From assembly GCA_052386635.1 (NCBI GenBank), contig JBQTJY010000116.1:1-7597 (forward strand): 7,597 bases of DNA, given 5' to 3'. The notes under the pieces are model-generated. The model was not told the DNA's origin, searched no databases, and worked only from the letters and a program-made list of their open reading frames with translations. Positions 1 to 5,512 of this stretch are shown piece by piece; position 1 is the first letter of the stretch; each line of letters begins with the position of its first letter. The translations under genes were made by a program, and so were the position numbers. Source of the stretch: VHBM01 sp052386635. Lineage in GTDB: Archaea; Thermoproteota; Nitrososphaeria; Nitrososphaerales; Nitrosopumilaceae.

Positions 1-13
1 CTGACCAGCAAGG

Positions 14-30
14 TTTAAAATAAATTAAAA
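14..30 (+). promoter_or_regulatory. AT-rich TATA-like region upstream of the radical SAM gene
   Basis: An AT-only run follows AGG and contains TTTAAAAT (14-21) and TAAATTAA (21-28). These are centred about 37 and 30 nt before the ATG at 55, so initiation would fall at or just before the start codon. This is a call by position and composition only. No B-recognition element was clearly resolved. Confidence 0.35.
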
Positions 31-34
31 AAAC

Positions 35-50
35 TGTCCGTAAAGGGACA
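35..50 (+). repeat. Inverted repeat just before the radical SAM gene
   Basis: TGTCC (35-39) and GGACA (46-50) are perfect complements around a 6-nt spacer. The repeat ends 4 nt before the ATG at 55, between the TATA-like region and the start. It could be a protein-binding site or, if transcribed, a small hairpin. At 5 bp per arm it could also be chance. Confidence 0.35.
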
Positions 51-54
51 AACC

Positions 55-1782
55 ATGGCACATCCAAAGATCGTATTAACAGCAGACAGAACACTCATGT
101 CCCCATATCGCGGAATATCACTTGCAACATTTTTTGGTTGTGCGCCAGCACTAGATCCTAATCGTAATAAAAACAACTTTTGGTATAAAATACTAAAAAA
201 TCAAGTTACTCCAAAAGTTTTATTTGATTTTATTTGCAATCCAATCTCTCATACAAATGGTGTTGCTGATTATGCACCATATGGTCTGCGTAAAGTAGAG
301 GCAGGTCTGATACGAGACGGATTCAAGCGTGAAGACATTGTTGTAGCACATCCTGATCATATCGAGAAATTTATTGGTCCTGAAACAGAGGTGGTTGGCA
401 CCTATGAAATGGATCCACTTGGCATGGGCCCTGTCACAATGACATTCACATATGGTAGAAAACAAACTTCCTATGATGAATACTATTGTAAAGACCTTCA
501 CATGAAAATTAATGCTGCAAAGAAAAAAAATGGTAGCCATGCCAAAGTTATTGCAGGAGCATCTGGAACCTGGCAATACAACTATGATCCAGAAAAAATT
601 GAAGAATATGGTTTGTATGCGGTTTTAGAAGGTGAGCTTGGTGGCATTGCACCAGAAATAGACGGTCATGCTGGCAAGTTTTTCAATCATCTTATCGACG
701 GCGACTTTGAAAACATGGATCCATTTAGGAAAAAAGCTGATTTCAAAGTTGACATCAAAGAATTCAAACGTGGTGATAAGCTCATACATGGAAGATTTGT
801 TAATTACTGGGATAGACCAGACATTGATGAAATTCCAGAAATTGTAGAACCTAGCATGCATGGAATGGTTGAAGTAATGCGTGGATGTGGTCGCGGTTGC
901 AAGTTTTGTGACGTGACATTGAGGGCACTACGATACTATCCACCAGAAAAAGTCAAAAAAGAAATTGAAATAAACCTAAAGAAGGGCGGTGTCAAGGCGG
1001 CTTGGATACATAGCGATGACATCTTTGTTTATGGAATGGACCCACGAACATCAAAACAAATGGAGCCAAACAGAGACGCACTAGAAGAACTATTTACTGC
1101 AATAATGTCAACAGGCGTAGAACACACCAACCCTACACATGGTACTTTGGCAGGGGCCATAGCAGACGAAAAGTTAATTCCAAACATATCAAAAATAATC
1201 AGAGCAAGTCCTACTAATTTGATAGGCATTCAATGTGGATTTGAAACAGGTAGTCTTAGATTGATTGCAAAATATGCAGATAGAAAACTGGCGCCATACA
1301 GCCCAGAAGAATGGCATTGGGTTGTAAAAGAAGGAGTAAAGACCTTAAATGAAAACTATTGGGTTCCTGCATTTACACTCATAATGGGATTGGACAATGA
1401 TGAAACACCTGAGGATGCATGGGAAACAATCAGAATCCTTAGCGAACTAGAAAGGGAACAGCCAGACTCGATGTTTACTGCTACACCCCTCACTTTTGTG
1501 CCAATAGGCCTTCTTGAAAAATCAGAGTTTTTTGATATAGGAAATGAGATGGATCCAGCCCAATTAGGAGTAATGTACAAGACATGGCAACACAACTTCA
1601 AATACGGAATACAAAAATTCATGAACAAAACAGGGCAAAACAATTCTATCAAAAAGAACTTTTTTAACATGATGGCAAGGACACTAGGCGGAGTTCCATT
1701 ATCAGCTATGGAAAAATTTGCAAGAAGAAAAGGAAGAGAACACGAGCGAGTTATTGAAACTATCAAGGCAAAATATTGGTAA
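55..1782 (+). CDS. Radical SAM protein with N-terminal extension
   Basis: The 575-residue protein carries the radical SAM signature CX3CX2C at Cys278, Cys282 and Cys285 (GCGRGCKFCD). These cysteines would hold a [4Fe-4S] cluster that cleaves S-adenosylmethionine. A GIQCGFETGS stretch at about 391-400 resembles the SAM-contacting strand that often reads ExGSE in this superfamily. About 270 residues precede the cluster motif. This position and size match proteins in which a cobalamin-binding-type Rossmann domain precedes the radical SAM barrel (COG1031/1032-like), but no clear DxHxxG cobalamin motif is present, so B12 use is unproven. No signal peptide or membrane segment is seen, so it is probably cytosolic. 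The ATG at 55 follows a TATA-like region, and no better start lies upstream in the window. The substrate cannot be predicted. S30e follows after 43 nt, with its own candidate promoter. Confidence 0.85.
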   Translation: MAHPKIVLTADRTLMSPYRGISLATFFGCAPALDPNRNKNNFWYKILKNQVTPKVLFDFICNPISHTNGVADYAPYGLRKVEAGLIRDGFKREDIVVAHPDHIEKFIGPETEVVGTYEMDPLGMGPVTMTFTYGRKQTSYDEYYCKDLHMKINAAKKKNGSHAKVIAGASGTWQYNYDPEKIEEYGLYAVLEGELGGIAPEIDGHAGKFFNHLIDGDFENMDPFRKKADFKVDIKEFKRGDKLIHGRFVNYWDRPDIDEIPEIVEPSMHGMVEVMRGCGRGCKFCDVTLRALRYYPPEKVKKEIEINLKKGGVKAAWIHSDDIFVYGMDPRTSKQMEPNRDALEELFTAIMSTGVEHTNPTHGTLAGAIADEKLIPNISKIIRASPTNLIGIQCGFETGSLRLIAKYADRKLAPYSPEEWHWVVKEGVKTLNENYWVPAFTLIMGLDNDETPEDAWETIRILSELEREQPDSMFTATPLTFVPIGLLEKSEFFDIGNEMDPAQLGVMYKTWQHNFKYGIQKFMNKTGQNNSIKKNFFNMMARTLGGVPLSAMEKFARRKGREHERVIETIKAKYW

Positions 1783-1795
1783 TTTTATCCAAAAC

Positions 1796-1803
1796 ATTAA
1801 ATT
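1796..1803 (+). promoter_or_regulatory. TATA-like element of the S30e gene
   Basis: ATTAAATT is centred about 26 nt before the S30e ATG at 1826, in the 43-nt gap after the radical SAM gene. The spacing fits an archaeal promoter giving a leaderless mRNA. Read-through from the upstream gene is also possible. Confidence 0.4.
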
Positions 1804-1825
1804 CAATCTAATGGGACTGTAGTTT

Positions 1826-2005
1826 ATGGCAACTCACGGTTCGCTTACTAAAGCAGGTAAAGTAAGAGGACAAACACCAAAGATCGAAGGACGAAAAAGA
1901 ACTAACGTACACTCTATGCAGAGAATCAAAAGCAACTATAGAAAGCGATTTGTCTTACAACGTACTCCGGGGCAAAACAAGCCAGGTCGAAACAAAAGAA
2001 GGTAA
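1826..2005 (+). CDS. rps30e: Small-subunit ribosomal protein S30e
   Basis: This 59-residue, strongly basic protein starts MATHGSLTKAGKVRGQTPKI and ends NKPGRNKRR. The GSLTxAGKVRxQTPK block is the hallmark of eukaryal/archaeal ribosomal protein S30e (eS30), which binds the 30S subunit near the decoding region. The size matches archaeal S30e. There is no ubiquitin-like fusion of the kind found on the animal homologue. ATG at 1826 is the natural start because the conserved block begins at residue 5. Many Lys and Arg residues and the absence of Cys, Asp and Trp fit an rRNA-binding protein. It lies between a radical SAM gene and radA, 48 nt before the latter, and may share a transcript with radA or be read separately from its own TATA-like element. 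Confidence 0.93.
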   Translation: MATHGSLTKAGKVRGQTPKIEGRKRTNVHSMQRIKSNYRKRFVLQRTPGQNKPGRNKRR

Positions 2006-2018
2006 TAGCATGATTACC
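2001..2018 (+). repeat. Inverted repeat at the S30e stop codon
   Basis: GGTAAT (2001-2006, containing the S30e stop) and ATTACC (2013-2018) are perfect 6-bp complements around AGCATG. ATTACC can also pair with GGTAAT at 2050-2055, which overlaps the radA start. It could be a 3' end hairpin for S30e mRNA or half of an alternative structure. It is short, so this is tentative. Confidence 0.35.
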
Positions 2019-2023
2019 TCACC

Positions 2024-2031
2024 ATTAATAA
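2024..2031 (+). promoter_or_regulatory. TATA-like element of radA
   Basis: ATTAATAA is centred about 26 nt before the radA ATG at 2054, the same geometry as the elements before S30e and L21e. It predicts a leaderless radA mRNA starting at or within a few bases of the start codon. Confidence 0.45.
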
Positions 2032-2036
2032 TGGAG

Positions 2037-2053
2037 TACCGTACCTTACGGTA
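2037..2053 (+). repeat. 17-bp inverted repeat abutting the radA start codon (candidate operator or hairpin)
   Basis: TACCGTA (2037-2043) and TACGGTA (2047-2053) are perfect 7-bp complements separated by CCT. The repeat ends at the base before the A of the radA ATG. It lies between the TATA-like element and the predicted transcription start, where a bound repressor would block archaeal initiation. If transcription starts further upstream, for example at the S30e promoter, the RNA would form a tight stem directly against the start codon. Both roles are inferences. The symmetry is seen directly. Confidence 0.5.
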
Positions 2054-3049
2054 ATGGATGAATTGAGATTAGATAGTCTTGATGGTGTAGGTCCAGTAAC
2101 TACAAAAAAACTAACAGACGCTGGCATTCATAATATAATGGACTTGGTAGTTCGAGGCCCAGTTGAGGTTGCTGAAATTACTGGGATGGATAAGGAAACA
2201 GCAGAAAAAATTGTAAACAAGGCACGCCAACAACTTGTTGAAGAGGGGTTAATTGCTAAAGACTTTGTAAGTGCAACTGAGATCTACAAAAGAAGACAAG
2301 ATATTGGCAAGATTTCAACAGGAACTAACTGTCTTGATCTCTTGTTTGACGGTGGAGTTGAGACCCAAGCACTAACAGAAGTATATGGGGAATTTGGATC
2401 TGGTAAAACACAATTTTGTCATACAATGTGTGTAAATGTTCAAAAGCCTAAAGAACAAGGTGGGCAGGAAGGCGGGGTACTATACATCGATACAGAAAAT
2501 ACTTTCAGACCAGAAAGGATTGTTTCTATTGCAAAGGCAAATGGAATGGAGCCTGAAAAAGTTCTTGATAGAATAATTGTGGCACGTGCATATAATAGCG
2601 CACATCAAATTTTAATCCTTGAGGAAGCAGGACCTATAATCAAGGAAAACAACATTAAACTAATTGTTGCAGACTCTGCAGCAGGCCTCTTTAGAGCAGA
2701 ATATCTTGGACGAGGAACATTGTCTGAACGACAACAAAGACTAAACAAGTTTGTTCATTTACTAGTAAGAACCGCTGAAACATACAACTGTGCCGCTATT
2801 GCAACAAACCAAGTAATGTCATCGCCTGATGTTTTCTTTGGTGATCCAACTCGTCCAATTGGTGGAAACATAGTTGCACACACCAGTACTTATCGAGTAT
2901 ACTTTAAAAAATCTGGCAAGAAAAGAATCGCACGAATGGTTGATAGTCCACATCATCCAGAACAAGAAGTTATTTTTACACTAACCGAAGCTGGCGTTTC
3001 TGATCCAGAAGAAGATACAAAAAAGAAAAAGAAAGAAGAAACCGAGTAA
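2054..3049 (+). CDS. radA: DNA repair and recombination protein RadA
   Basis: This 331-residue archaeal RecA/Rad51 recombinase forms ATP-dependent filaments on single-stranded DNA and catalyses strand exchange in homologous recombination. The N-terminal helix-hairpin-helix domain (about 1-60) includes LDGVGPVTTKKL. FVSA at 71-74 is in the position of the FxxA polymerisation motif by which one subunit docks on the next. Walker A is GEFGSGKT at 112-119, and Walker B is LIVADS at 203-208. Loop L2 spans about 255-276 (MSSPDVFFGDPTRPIGGN), with L1 near 214-225. The length is close to the usual 315-350. The C-terminal tail is a charged run of Asp, Glu and Lys (317-331). The ATG at 2054 is the only plausible start: the frame is open upstream to a TAG at 2006 but holds no ATG, GTG or TTG. 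An inverted repeat abuts the start. The gene is followed, 34 nt on, by L21e. Confidence 0.97.
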   Translation: MDELRLDSLDGVGPVTTKKLTDAGIHNIMDLVVRGPVEVAEITGMDKETAEKIVNKARQQLVEEGLIAKDFVSATEIYKRRQDIGKISTGTNCLDLLFDGGVETQALTEVYGEFGSGKTQFCHTMCVNVQKPKEQGGQEGGVLYIDTENTFRPERIVSIAKANGMEPEKVLDRIIVARAYNSAHQILILEEAGPIIKENNIKLIVADSAAGLFRAEYLGRGTLSERQQRLNKFVHLLVRTAETYNCAAIATNQVMSSPDVFFGDPTRPIGGNIVAHTSTYRVYFKKSGKKRIARMVDSPHHPEQEVIFTLTEAGVSDPEEDTKKKKKEETE

Positions 3050-3052
3050 GTG

Positions 3053-3060
3053 TTAAATTA
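3053..3060 (+). promoter_or_regulatory. TATA-like element of the L21e operon
   Basis: TTAAATTA lies just after the radA stop and is centred about 27 nt before the L21e ATG at 3084. It is the likely promoter core for the five-gene cluster running to 5512, giving a leaderless first gene. Confidence 0.45.
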
Positions 3061-3076
3061 AGGGCGAGGCTGCCCT
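3061..3076 (+). repeat. Inverted repeat between the TATA-like element and L21e start
   Basis: AGGGC (3061-3065) and GCCCT (3072-3076) are perfect complements around GAGGCT. This GC-rich island sits directly next to an AT-rich TATA-like element and 7 nt before the L21e ATG. It may be an operator, a leader hairpin, or part of the radA 3' end. The arms are only 5 bp. Confidence 0.4.
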
Positions 3077-3083
3077 AGTCCAA

Positions 3084-3383
3084 ATGACTACTAAAAAACC
3101 ATCTGGACATTCATATGGATTTAGACACAAATCAAGGGCAGTATTAACTATAAAGCAACCAAGAGGAGTTTCATTTCTACTCAGAGAATATCACAAAGGT
3201 GACAGAGCACTAGTTATAATTGATCCAAGACAACACAAATCAATTCCACATCGAAGATATCATGGTAAGGTAGGCATTGTGCGTAATGTGGGTAGAAGAA
3301 CAGTAACATTGGATGTAAAACTAGGTGACAAGACGAAAACCTTAATCACTAGGTTGGATCATATCAAACCATTTGGTGTATAA
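3084..3383 (+). CDS. rpl21e: Large-subunit ribosomal protein L21e
   Basis: This 99-residue basic protein is a component of the archaeal/eukaryal 50S/60S subunit (eL21). The family hallmarks are a basic N-terminus rich in Arg and Lys (KPSGHSYGFRHKSRAVL), REYHKGDRALVIIDP (34-48), then HRRYHGKVGIVRNVGRRTVTLDV (56-78), which forms the SH3-like barrel that contacts rRNA. The length matches archaeal L21e (about 95-100). It is the first gene of a cluster with rpoF, DUF655, ksgA and a HemK-like methyltransferase, an order found widely in archaea. Its stop is followed at once by a second TAA and then the rpoF start, so the two are almost certainly cotranscribed. An inverted repeat lies 7 nt before its ATG. 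Confidence 0.95.
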   Translation: MTTKKPSGHSYGFRHKSRAVLTIKQPRGVSFLLREYHKGDRALVIIDPRQHKSIPHRRYHGKVGIVRNVGRRTVTLDVKLGDKTKTLITRLDHIKPFGV

Positions 3384-3386
3384 TAA

Positions 3387-3713
3387 ATGGAAGAAGTAAA
3401 AAAGAAACAAGCTGTTTCAATCTCAGAGGTTAAGGAAATTTTAGAACAAGAAGATCCTGAAAAAATGGATCAGATCCAACGTTGGACATATGATTATGTT
3501 TCCAAGTTTTCAAAAATTGATGCAAAAACTGCAAAGAAAATGAAGCAGGAACTAGTCAAAGAGTGCCAACTGACAGAAGAGGAAGCAGTTGAGATAATCA
3601 ATATCATGCCAACAACACTTGCAGAGCTACGTTCCTTCACATTTGGTTGGAAGAAGCTCATTCTAGCCGAGACACTAGAAAAAATGCTCAAAATCATCAA
3701 GGAGAACTCTTAA
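3387..3713 (+). CDS. rpoF: DNA-directed RNA polymerase subunit Rpb4/RpoF
   Basis: This 108-residue, helix-rich and highly charged protein matches archaeal RpoF, the counterpart of eukaryotic Rpb4. With RpoE (Rpb7) it forms the stalk of RNA polymerase, which binds emerging RNA and helps open complex formation and termination. Family features are SISEVKEIL near the N-terminus, the helical YDYVSKFSKIDAKTAKKM segment (37-54), and the C-terminal HRDC-like part with EEAVEIINIMPTTLAELRSF (63-82). The length is normal (about 105-120). RpoE is not in this window. The start lies 3 nt after the L21e stop, indicating translational coupling in one mRNA. Linking an RNA polymerase subunit to ribosomal and rRNA-maturation genes suggests co-regulation with growth, which is inference. 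Confidence 0.93.
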   Translation: MEEVKKKQAVSISEVKEILEQEDPEKMDQIQRWTYDYVSKFSKIDAKTAKKMKQELVKECQLTEEEAVEIINIMPTTLAELRSFTFGWKKLILAETLEKMLKIIKENS

Positions 3714-3720
3714 CTTTCTA

Positions 3721-3736
3721 AGGTGGCATATTTTTG
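3721..3736 (+). promoter_or_regulatory. Shine-Dalgarno and TTG start of the DUF655 gene
   Basis: AGGTGG (3721-3726) lies 7 nt before TTG (3734-3736) in the 20-nt gap after rpoF. No ATG or GTG exists in frame before the conserved region, so this ribosome-binding site decides for the TTG start. Confidence 0.6.
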
Positions 3737-4300
3737 GATCGGGGATACGGATCCTCAAGAAAATATGAGGAATACGCATACGTATTGGATTTTGTACCTA
3801 GAGGAAAGTCAACAACTGTACGAGGTCGTGAAGGAATAATCATTACAGCCATAGGCGAGGAAAGACTCACACTGCTTGAAATTCTTGGAATACCAAACTC
3901 TACATTTGAAATTGGTGAGCGAATATACATTGGAAAAGAAGGGCGTACCAAAGTATTGTCTGTCCTTGGCAAAATGGATTATGATCGAATATCAGTAAAT
4001 GCTCAAAAAGAACTTGCGGCAGTTGTAGAAAAGATTGTAACTAAAAATGAAAAAAGATTCATCGACTATCTAAACAATGCACAACCTCTTACTCCACGCA
4101 TACATGCACTGGAGCTAATACCTGGAATTGGCAAGACCTACATGAAGGTAATGCTTGAAGAGCGAGAAAAACAAAAATTTGAAAACTTTGAGGACTTGCA
4201 AAAAAGAGTTGGACTAAAAGAACCAATAAAACAGATAACAAAACGAGTCATTGAAGAGATTACTGGTGAATCACGAATGAATCTCTTCGTGAAAAGATGA
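3734..4300 (+). CDS. DUF655 family putative RNA/DNA-binding protein
   Basis: This 188-residue protein belongs to the archaeal DUF655 family (Pfam PF04919), whose precise role is not established to my knowledge. The N-terminal part has YEEYAYVLDFVPRGKS (11-26) and beta-rich segments to about residue 80, consistent with an OB/S1-like fold. The C-terminal part holds a helix-hairpin-helix-like segment, LELIPGIGKTYMKVML (126-141), a fold that usually binds nucleic-acid backbone. No catalytic motif is evident. The length is typical for the family. The start is TTG, supported by an AGGTGG ribosome-binding site and by conserved sequence starting about ten residues in. The stop overlaps the ksgA start in ATGA, so translation is coupled. 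The constant position next to ksgA suggests a role in ribosome assembly or rRNA processing, which is inference from context. Confidence 0.88.
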   Translation: MDRGYGSSRKYEEYAYVLDFVPRGKSTTVRGREGIIITAIGEERLTLLEILGIPNSTFEIGERIYIGKEGRTKVLSVLGKMDYDRISVNAQKELAAVVEKIVTKNEKRFIDYLNNAQPLTPRIHALELIPGIGKTYMKVMLEEREKQKFENFEDLQKRVGLKEPIKQITKRVIEEITGESRMNLFVKR

Positions 4301-5001
4301 CAAGACAGCAAAGTCTTGGCCAGCACTTTTTAATCTCACAATCTGTTGCAAGGAAAATAGCTGCAGCTGCTGATATTACACAAGACGACATTGTTTTAGA
4401 AATAGGAACAGGAAAGGGAATACTACTTCCGTTTTTATGCAAGGACGCAAAAAAAGTTATTTCATTTGAAGTAGACAAAAATCTACATGCATATTCGCTA
4501 GCAAAACATTCGACTATAACAAATCTTGATTTAAGATGTGGTGATGGCTTTGAATCTAGTGATAGTTTTACAGTTTTTGTTTCAAATCTGCCATACTCAG
4601 AAAGCAGAAAGGCATTGGAGTGGTTGCTGCAAAGGAAATTTTCACGTGCAGTTATAATGGTACAAAAAGAATTTGCTGAAAAAATAGCATTAAAAGGAAA
4701 AGAGAAAAGAGCAATCTCTGTACTTGTAAACTATGCTGTAAATATTGAACAGATAATGAAGGTAAACAAAAACAATTTTCAGCCTCAGCCAAGAGTCGAT
4801 TCTATTGTTTTAAAACTAGTCCAAAAGAAAAGATTATCAAAAAAACTAATCATGCTGGTAAATCGCCTATTTTCATATCAGCGAAAAAAGATTCAAAACA
4901 TATACAAACAATTTGGAAAAGAAGTAAAATCAGATAAAAGACTAGAAGATTTGTCAGGAGATGAAATAATTGAAATTGCAAAACAGATTGGTAAGAACTG
5001 A
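4297..5001 (+). CDS. ksgA: Ribosomal RNA small subunit adenine dimethyltransferase KsgA/Dim1
   Basis: This 234-residue enzyme is predicted to transfer four methyl groups from SAM to two adjacent adenosines in the 3'-terminal helix of 16S rRNA, a late step and checkpoint in 30S assembly. The N-terminal signature is SLGQHFL (6-12). SAM motif I is LEIGTGKG (34-41), the acidic ribose-binding position is Glu58 in FEVD, and motif III is GDG (82-84). The catalytic target-base motif is NLPY (97-100). QKEFAEK (123-129) and PQPRVDS (163-169) are further family marks. It is somewhat shorter than many archaeal homologues (about 260-275), with most of the loss in the C-terminal helical domain. The ATG overlaps the DUF655 stop. 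Its own 3' end overlaps the next methyltransferase gene. Confidence 0.95.
   Translation: MTRQQSLGQHFLISQSVARKIAAAADITQDDIVLEIGTGKGILLPFLCKDAKKVISFEVDKNLHAYSLAKHSTITNLDLRCGDGFESSDSFTVFVSNLPYSESRKALEWLLQRKFSRAVIMVQKEFAEKIALKGKEKRAISVLVNYAVNIEQIMKVNKNNFQPQPRVDSIVLKLVQKKRLSKKLIMLVNRLFSYQRKKIQNIYKQFGKEVKSDKRLEDLSGDEIIEIAKQIGKN
4956..4972 (+). promoter_or_regulatory. Shine-Dalgarno and TTG start of the HemK-like gene, inside ksgA
   Basis: AGGAG (4956-4960) lies 9 nt before TTG (4970-4972) within the end of ksgA. A second in-frame TTG at 4988 would start six codons later and without such a site. The spacing favours 4970, but the added residues are not known to be conserved. Confidence 0.45.
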
Positions 5002-5512
5002 AGAATATACTCCAGCAGAGGACACTTACTTTTTAGAGGATTATATCAAAAATGAAAAAGGAAATTCTGCACTGGATGTTGGGACAGGATCTGGATATCT
5101 TGCCAAAACACTTTCAAAATCATTTTCATTTGTTGTTGCAACAGACATTAGTTTTAATATTTTAAAAAATCAGACACACAAAACAAAAAACATTGTTTGT
5201 TGTAATGGTGCAGATGCGCTGTCATTTAATTTTGATCTTGTAATATGTAATCTTCCATATCTGGAAACTGATGAAATTTTAGATATAGCAACAGATGGTG
5301 GAAAAGATGGAATAGAAATACCAACAAAAATTATAAAATCTGCATCAAAATGTGTCAAACCTGATGGCAAGTTTCTGTTTGTAACCTCATCATTATCAAA
5401 CTATGCTAGATTGATGGAGCTAGCAACACAAGAAGGATTTGAAGTTAAAATTTTGGCAAAAAAGAAATTATTTTTTGAAGAATTAATTTTAATTGAGGCA
5501 AGAAAAAAATAA
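4970..5512 (+). CDS. HemK/Mtq2-like class I methyltransferase (release-factor glutamine methyltransferase family)
   Basis: This 180-residue, SAM-dependent methyltransferase resembles archaeal HemK/Mtq2-type proteins, which methylate the Gln of the GGQ motif in class I release factors. YTPAEDTYFLEDYI (13-26) is the family's entry motif. Motif I is LDVGTGSGYL (35-44). DLVICNLPYLE (89-99) holds the catalytic NLPY where the family normally has (N/D)PPY. TDGGKDGIE (108-116) matches the characteristic Gly-rich segment after it. The protein is a bare catalytic domain without the N-terminal helical domain of bacterial PrmC, as in archaeal and eukaryotic Mtq2, which work with Trm112. No Trm112 gene is in the window. 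It overlaps ksgA by 32 nt with the TTG start at 4970, or by 14 nt from TTG 4988. The stop abuts the convergent isocitrate dehydrogenase gene. Confidence 0.85.
   Translation: MKLQNRLVRTEEYTPAEDTYFLEDYIKNEKGNSALDVGTGSGYLAKTLSKSFSFVVATDISFNILKNQTHKTKNIVCCNGADALSFNFDLVICNLPYLETDEILDIATDGGKDGIEIPTKIIKSASKCVKPDGKFLFVTSSLSNYARLMELATQEGFEVKILAKKKLFFEELILIEARKK
5503..5509 (-). terminator. Oligo-T terminator of the isocitrate dehydrogenase gene
   Basis: On the minus strand seven consecutive T residues follow the stop codon by 3 nt. Short U tracts are enough to end transcription in archaea. The tract encodes Lys-Lys at the end of the convergent methyltransferase gene. Confidence 0.45.

Noticed and set aside
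1..18. Frame 1 at the left edge reads LTSKV then TAA, possibly the end of an upstream plus-strand gene.
   Set aside because: Five codons cannot identify or support a gene, and the other frames are equally uninformative.
661..680. DGHAG at residues 203-207 of the radical SAM protein, resembling the cobalamin motif DxHxxG.
   Set aside because: The spacing is wrong (DxHxG) and the position, late in the N-terminal part, does not fit the start of a B12 domain.
405..1560. ATGGATCCA repeated at about 410, 718 and 1548 in the radical SAM gene.
   Set aside because: Each encodes an unrelated Met-Asp-Pro in a different context, so this looks like codon coincidence and not a repeat family.
1356..1766. 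A 136-codon open frame on the minus strand opposite the radical SAM gene.
   Set aside because: It lies wholly inside a gene with clear family motifs, its product is a Ser-, Ile- and Cys-rich shadow without a recognisable motif, and it has no promoter or ribosome-binding site.
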